Of a DNA stretch of 19,503 bases, positions 16,766 through 19,503 are shown piece by piece. The translations under genes and the position numbers were made by a program. Source of the DNA: JAUJOE01 sp038252945 (GTDB taxonomy: Bacteria > Actinomycetota > Actinomycetes > Propionibacteriales > Nocardioidaceae); contig JBBSHN010000042.1 in NCBI GenBank assembly GCA_038252945.1, positions 1 to 19,503 of the forward strand. Direction: 5' to 3'. Within the stretch, counting starts at the first letter, position 1; each line of letters opens with the position of its first letter. The notes under the pieces were generated by a model that searched no databases, was not told the origin of the DNA, and saw nothing but the letters and a program-made list of their open reading frames with translations.

Positions 16766-17980
16766 TCATCCTGCGCGCAGAGCGGCTGAGACCGGACCGG
16801 ACAGGTCGCCGCGTCGGTGCACGACGACATCGGACAAGCCCAGCCACCCACGCAGTCGACCCAGCACGACCGCGAGAAGCCCAGCCGTCTCATGCGGCGC
16901 CACCGGTTCGGCATGCGCCGCTTTGACTTCTAGGACGCCGGCTTTGTGGTCGGCCTTCAAATCGACGCGCCCTACGAGCTGGTCACCGAGGAGAAACGGT
17001 AGTACGTAGTAGCCGAACTGTCGGCGGGGCTCGGGAACGTAGATCTCGATGCGGTAATGGAACCCGAAGACCTCCTCGGTACGGTTCCGCTCCCGTACCA
17101 CGGGGTCGAACGGGCTCAGCAGAGTGGCCGCGTGCACCCGGCGAGGCACCCGAGCATCGCGATGGAGGTACGCCGGTTGTCTCCACCCCTCGACCGAGAC
17201 CTGGATCAGTTCGCCGTCCTCGACGAGTGCACTGACCGCTGGCCCGGTGTCCACCGCTCGCATCCGGTAGTAGTCACGAAGGTAGGACTGCGTGGCCACT
17301 CCCGCGCTGATGGCCGCTCTCCGGATCAGTTCGCGGTGCGCCTCCTGAGGCGTGGGATCGGGCCGGCGCAGTACAGACGCCGGAAGGACGCGCTCGGGCA
17401 GGTCGTAGAGCCGTTCGAACGACGGTGTGCGCCCCGCGGCGGTGACGTCTCCGGCGTAGAAGAGGAACTCCAGCGCCTGCTTGACCTCCGACCAGTTCCA
17501 ACCCCAGTGCAGCCTGTTCTTGGGTAGATCGTCGTCGATGGTGCGGGCTGTGACCGGACCCCGCTGCGAGACATCGTTCAACACACTGGCGACCAGTCCG
17601 GGCTTCCGCACGTAGATGCTGCGCGGGCCACCCCAGGCTTCGGTGTGAGCCCGAGCCATTCGGTGCCGCATGTACGGCCACAGACCCACGGGCATGTAAG
17701 CGGCCATGTGCGCCCAGTACTCCACCAGCCGGCGCGGCCTGCTCTCTGCCGCGCGGTGGAGCAGCTCGATGTCGTAGGGACCCATGCGACTGAACAGCGG
17801 CATGTAGTGCGCCCGCCGCAGCACGTTCACCGAATCGATCTGGAGGACACCGGTGCGGCTCACTGTTCGCAACAGCGTCCGCATCGTGGGAGGAGCATGC
17901 GGCGGGTCGAGGAATCCTTGCGCGCTGAGAACGATGCGGCGAGCCTCGTCGCGGCTGAGCGTCTCGCGGGTCACCCGCAC
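16766..17980 (-). CDS. YcaQ/AlkX-like winged-helix DNA glycosylase family protein
   Basis: The 404-residue protein belongs to the HTH_42 (formerly DUF1006) family, whose studied members are E. coli YcaQ/AlkX and Streptomyces AlkZ. These are glycosylases that unhook DNA interstrand crosslinks. The catalytic QxD (AlkX) or QxQ (AlkZ) motif is present as Q47-I-D49 in VLQIDSVNVL, so this is the AlkX type. RRAHYMPLFSRMGPYD, VEYWAHMAAYMP and LLSPFDPVVRERNRTEEVFG follow the family order, ending with LGDQLVGRVDLKADHKAGVL. GTG 17980 is the outermost start; GTG 17974 is an alternative, and neither has a clear ribosome site. It follows hpf by 28 bp on the same strand and is probably cotranscribed with it. 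The crosslink activity is inferred from family and motif. Confidence 0.88.
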   Translation of the reverse strand: MRVTRETLSRDEARRIVLSAQGFLDPPHAPPTMRTLLRTVSRTGVLQIDSVNVLRRAHYMPLFSRMGPYDIELLHRAAESRPRRLVEYWAHMAAYMPVGLWPYMRHRMARAHTEAWGGPRSIYVRKPGLVASVLNDVSQRGPVTARTIDDDLPKNRLHWGWNWSEVKQALEFLFYAGDVTAAGRTPSFERLYDLPERVLPASVLRRPDPTPQEAHRELIRRAAISAGVATQSYLRDYYRMRAVDTGPAVSALVEDGELIQVSVEGWRQPAYLHRDARVPRRVHAATLLSPFDPVVRERNRTEEVFGFHYRIEIYVPEPRRQFGYYVLPFLLGDQLVGRVDLKADHKAGVLEVKAAHAEPVAPHETAGLLAVVLGRLRGWLGLSDVVVHRRGDLSGPVSAALRAG

Positions 17981-18008
17981 CCGTCTACGCCGGAGTTGCG
18001 GTTCTCGC

Positions 18009-18638
18009 TCACGAACTGTCTGGAGTGGAGGACAAGCGGATCACGCCGTAGTCGTATCCCCGGCGTCGGTAGACGACCGCTGCTTCATCGTCGTGCTCTT
18101 TGTCCAGGAACAAGTAGAAGTCGTGCCCCACCAGTTCCATCTCGTACAGCGCCTGGTCGAGCGTCATCGCAGCGGCGAGGTGAGTCTTCTCCCGCACGAC
18201 AGGAGGTCCGTCACCCAGGACGGTCAACGGCCCAACCTTGTGCTCTCCGCCGCTGTCGTCAGCCGGTTTCGGCTCCTGCGCAACAGGCGTGCCTTCGAGG
18301 ACCTGCGCCAACGGTGGGGGCGTGCGCGAGCCGTGGTGAACGCGTCGACGGTCGGCAGCCTTGCGCAGTTGGGCGCTGATCCGATCCACGGCCTTGTCGA
18401 GAGCGCTCAACTTGTCGGCCGCAGCCGCCTCGGCACGCACGACCGGGCCATTGCTGTGAATCGTGACCTGCACTCGAGTTGAGTGGTCAGCCAGGCGGGG
18501 GTTGTGCTCCTTGGAGAGCTCGACGTCGACCCGCAGGATGCGGTGGTTGTACTTCTCCAGCTTGGCGAGCTTTTCGTCCAGCACAGTCCGGAAGCGATCC
18601 GACACCTCACAGTTGCGGCTGTTGACAATGACGTCCAC
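18009..18638 (-). CDS. hpf: ribosome hibernation-promoting factor, long form
   Basis: The 209-residue protein binds the 30S decoding region and pairs 70S ribosomes into inactive 100S dimers during stress or stationary phase. The N-terminal S30AE domain covers residues ~1-100 (MDVIVNSRNCEVSDRF, then LAKLEKYNHRILRVDVELSK). After a Pro-rich linker, the C-terminal dimerisation domain covers ~147-203 (VVREKTHLAAAMTLDQALYE, ELVGHDFYLFLDKEHDDEA, VVYRRRGYDYGVIRL). Having both domains makes it the long form typical of Actinobacteria. The start is GTG 18638 with a strong GAGGAGG 5 nt upstream. A TTGCCG - 17 bp - TGTAAA pair in the 96-bp gap after comF could serve as promoter, but weakly. The YcaQ-like gene lies 28 bp downstream. 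Confidence 0.95.
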   Translation of the reverse strand: MDVIVNSRNCEVSDRFRTVLDEKLAKLEKYNHRILRVDVELSKEHNPRLADHSTRVQVTIHSNGPVVRAEAAAADKLSALDKAVDRISAQLRKAADRRRVHHGSRTPPPLAQVLEGTPVAQEPKPADDSGGEHKVGPLTVLGDGPPVVREKTHLAAAMTLDQALYEMELVGHDFYLFLDKEHDDEAAVVYRRRGYDYGVIRLSSTPDSS

Positions 18639-18734
18639 TGCGCCTCCTCGATCCCGTGACTTGACCCAGGTTTACACCATGCTGGTCGGCGTCCGGCAAC
18701 CCTAGTTGAGTCACTAACCGATACCCACCGGACG

Positions 18735-19463
18735 TCACGGCCGCTGCAGCAAGCCTCCAGGTGGGAGTACCTGGCGGCGTCGGGTCGCTGCGATCACGGC
18801 CACACCGGCGACCTCCGCGCCGGCAGCGGACGCAGCCCGAGCAGCTTCTGCGGCCGTCGCTCCCGTGGTGCAGATGTCGTCGACCACCACCACCGTACGG
18901 CCGCTGAGGTCGCGCCTGCCTTTGACCGCGAAAGCTTCATGCACGTTGGCGGCGCGCTCCTGCGCGGTCAGCCCCGCCTGGTCTGTGACTCTGCGAGCGA
19001 GCGTCAAGGCGGGGTCGACGACCGCCGGCAGGCCCGTACGCCGGAGCGAACGGCCGCATTCACGAGCGATGCGCAGCGACGCGTCGTGTCCGCGTTCGCG
19101 GACCGCACGCGACGACGACGGCACGGGCACGAGAGCAACCACCCGTACCGACCCTGCGCTGGCGCGAGCGAGCACCCCGAAGACGCTGATCGCCAGCGCC
19201 CGGCCGAGGGGTTTCGAGAGAGTCAATCGACCCTGCTCCTTGTGCGCAAGCAGGGCTTCCTTGGCGACCCCCCCGTAATCCGCGACCGCGAACACCGCGG
19301 GCATGCCCTTCGGCGCTGGGCGCGGGCGGACTTCGAACGGAAGTCCGTTCAGTGCGTCCGCGCATCGCAAACACAGTGCGTGTCCCGGCCGCATGCAGTG
19401 GACGCAAGCACCGCCGAGGAGCAGATCCGTCGAGGCCGCAACCACCTCATGAGCGCTTCCCAT
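18735..19463 (-). CDS. ComF family phosphoribosyltransferase-like protein
   Basis: The 242-residue protein has an N-terminal zinc-ribbon at C20, C23, C31 and C34 (ACVHCMRPGHALCLRCADAL). A type I phosphoribosyltransferase fold follows, with the PRPP loop VVVVDDICTTGAT at residues 191-203. VALVPVPSSSRAVRERGHD and LARRVTDQAGLTAQERAANV are typical ComF segments. ComF is needed for DNA uptake in competent bacteria and has been tied to DNA handling elsewhere; its biochemical reaction is not settled. ATG 19463 has no clear ribosome site, and the frame stays open to the window edge, so a start upstream cannot be excluded. It precedes hpf by 96 bp on the same strand, the usual actinobacterial order; lpqB would be expected just beyond the right edge. 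Confidence 0.9.
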   Translation of the reverse strand: MGSAHEVVAASTDLLLGGACVHCMRPGHALCLRCADALNGLPFEVRPRPAPKGMPAVFAVADYGGVAKEALLAHKEQGRLTLSKPLGRALAISVFGVLARASAGSVRVVALVPVPSSSRAVRERGHDASLRIARECGRSLRRTGLPAVVDPALTLARRVTDQAGLTAQERAANVHEAFAVKGRRDLSGRTVVVVDDICTTGATAAEAARAASAAGAEVAGVAVIAATRRRQVLPPGGLLQRP

Positions 19464-19503
19464 GCCACCAAAATGCCGGGCAGGTGGCCGACTCGGTACC
19501 GGC

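Noticed and set aside
18690..18734. Terminator between comF and hpf from CGTCCGG / CCGGACG
   Set aside because: The 7-bp arms are 31 bp apart, with no T-run and no compact stem; too weak to call.

Overview
The window is high-GC DNA with densely packed genes and many GTG starts. The gene set is typical of an actinomycete (Actinomycetota). It includes a ~180 kDa NAD-glutamate dehydrogenase, a TIGR03086/maleylpyruvate-isomerase-fold protein, a DUF2505 protein, an Rv3235-family protein, SecA with a SEC-C tail, and the ComF - HPF - SecA order seen around mycobacterial secA1. A Nocardioidaceae-like or other Propionibacteriales host is a guess; the sequence does not settle the family. No tRNA, rRNA, CRISPR array, insertion sequence or phage gene was recognised. 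There is no gene-free stretch longer than about 200 bp.

Layout, left to right. (1) 1-336 (+): the 3' end of a TIGR03086-type protein, convergent with (2) 348-5228 (-): the large NAD-dependent glutamate dehydrogenase. (3) 5400-5714 (-): a broken C-terminal remnant of tryptophan 2,3-dioxygenase. (4) 5741-6490 (+): a DUF2505 protein and a small cysteine-rich protein. (5) 6531-8159 (-): 1-pyrroline-5-carboxylate dehydrogenase, and 8267-9262 (-): the DNA-end-binding protein Ku. (6) 9456-11427/11445 (-): a two-gene unit with a SAF-domain membrane protein (CpaB/FlgA type) followed by a CpaE/MinD-like ATPase with a degenerate P-loop. It is divergent from (7) 11520-11807 (+): an excisionase-type helix-turn-helix protein. 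(8) 11804-12367 (-): an actinobacterial protein of unknown function with an internal duplication. It is divergent from (9) 12491-13734 (+): a membrane LysM protein translationally coupled to an Rv3235-family protein. (10) 13742-19463 (-): SecA, a YcaQ/AlkX-like DNA glycosylase, long-form ribosome hibernation factor, and ComF.

How the genes fit together. Glutamate dehydrogenase and P5C dehydrogenase catalyse consecutive steps (P5C to glutamate to 2-oxoglutarate plus ammonia), although they are not in one operon. Ku and the YcaQ-like glycosylase are DNA repair genes. SecA is the Sec motor and HPF protects idle ribosomes. The 9.4-13.7 kb block (SAF protein, CpaE-like, HTH, duplicated-domain protein, LysM protein, Rv3235-like) is the least understood part and the best place to look for a new envelope-associated system. 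It has Tad/Flp-like assembly components but no motor or pilin gene, and a LysM membrane protein with its coupled partner. Its two internal intergenic regions carry ordered candidate regulatory sequences.
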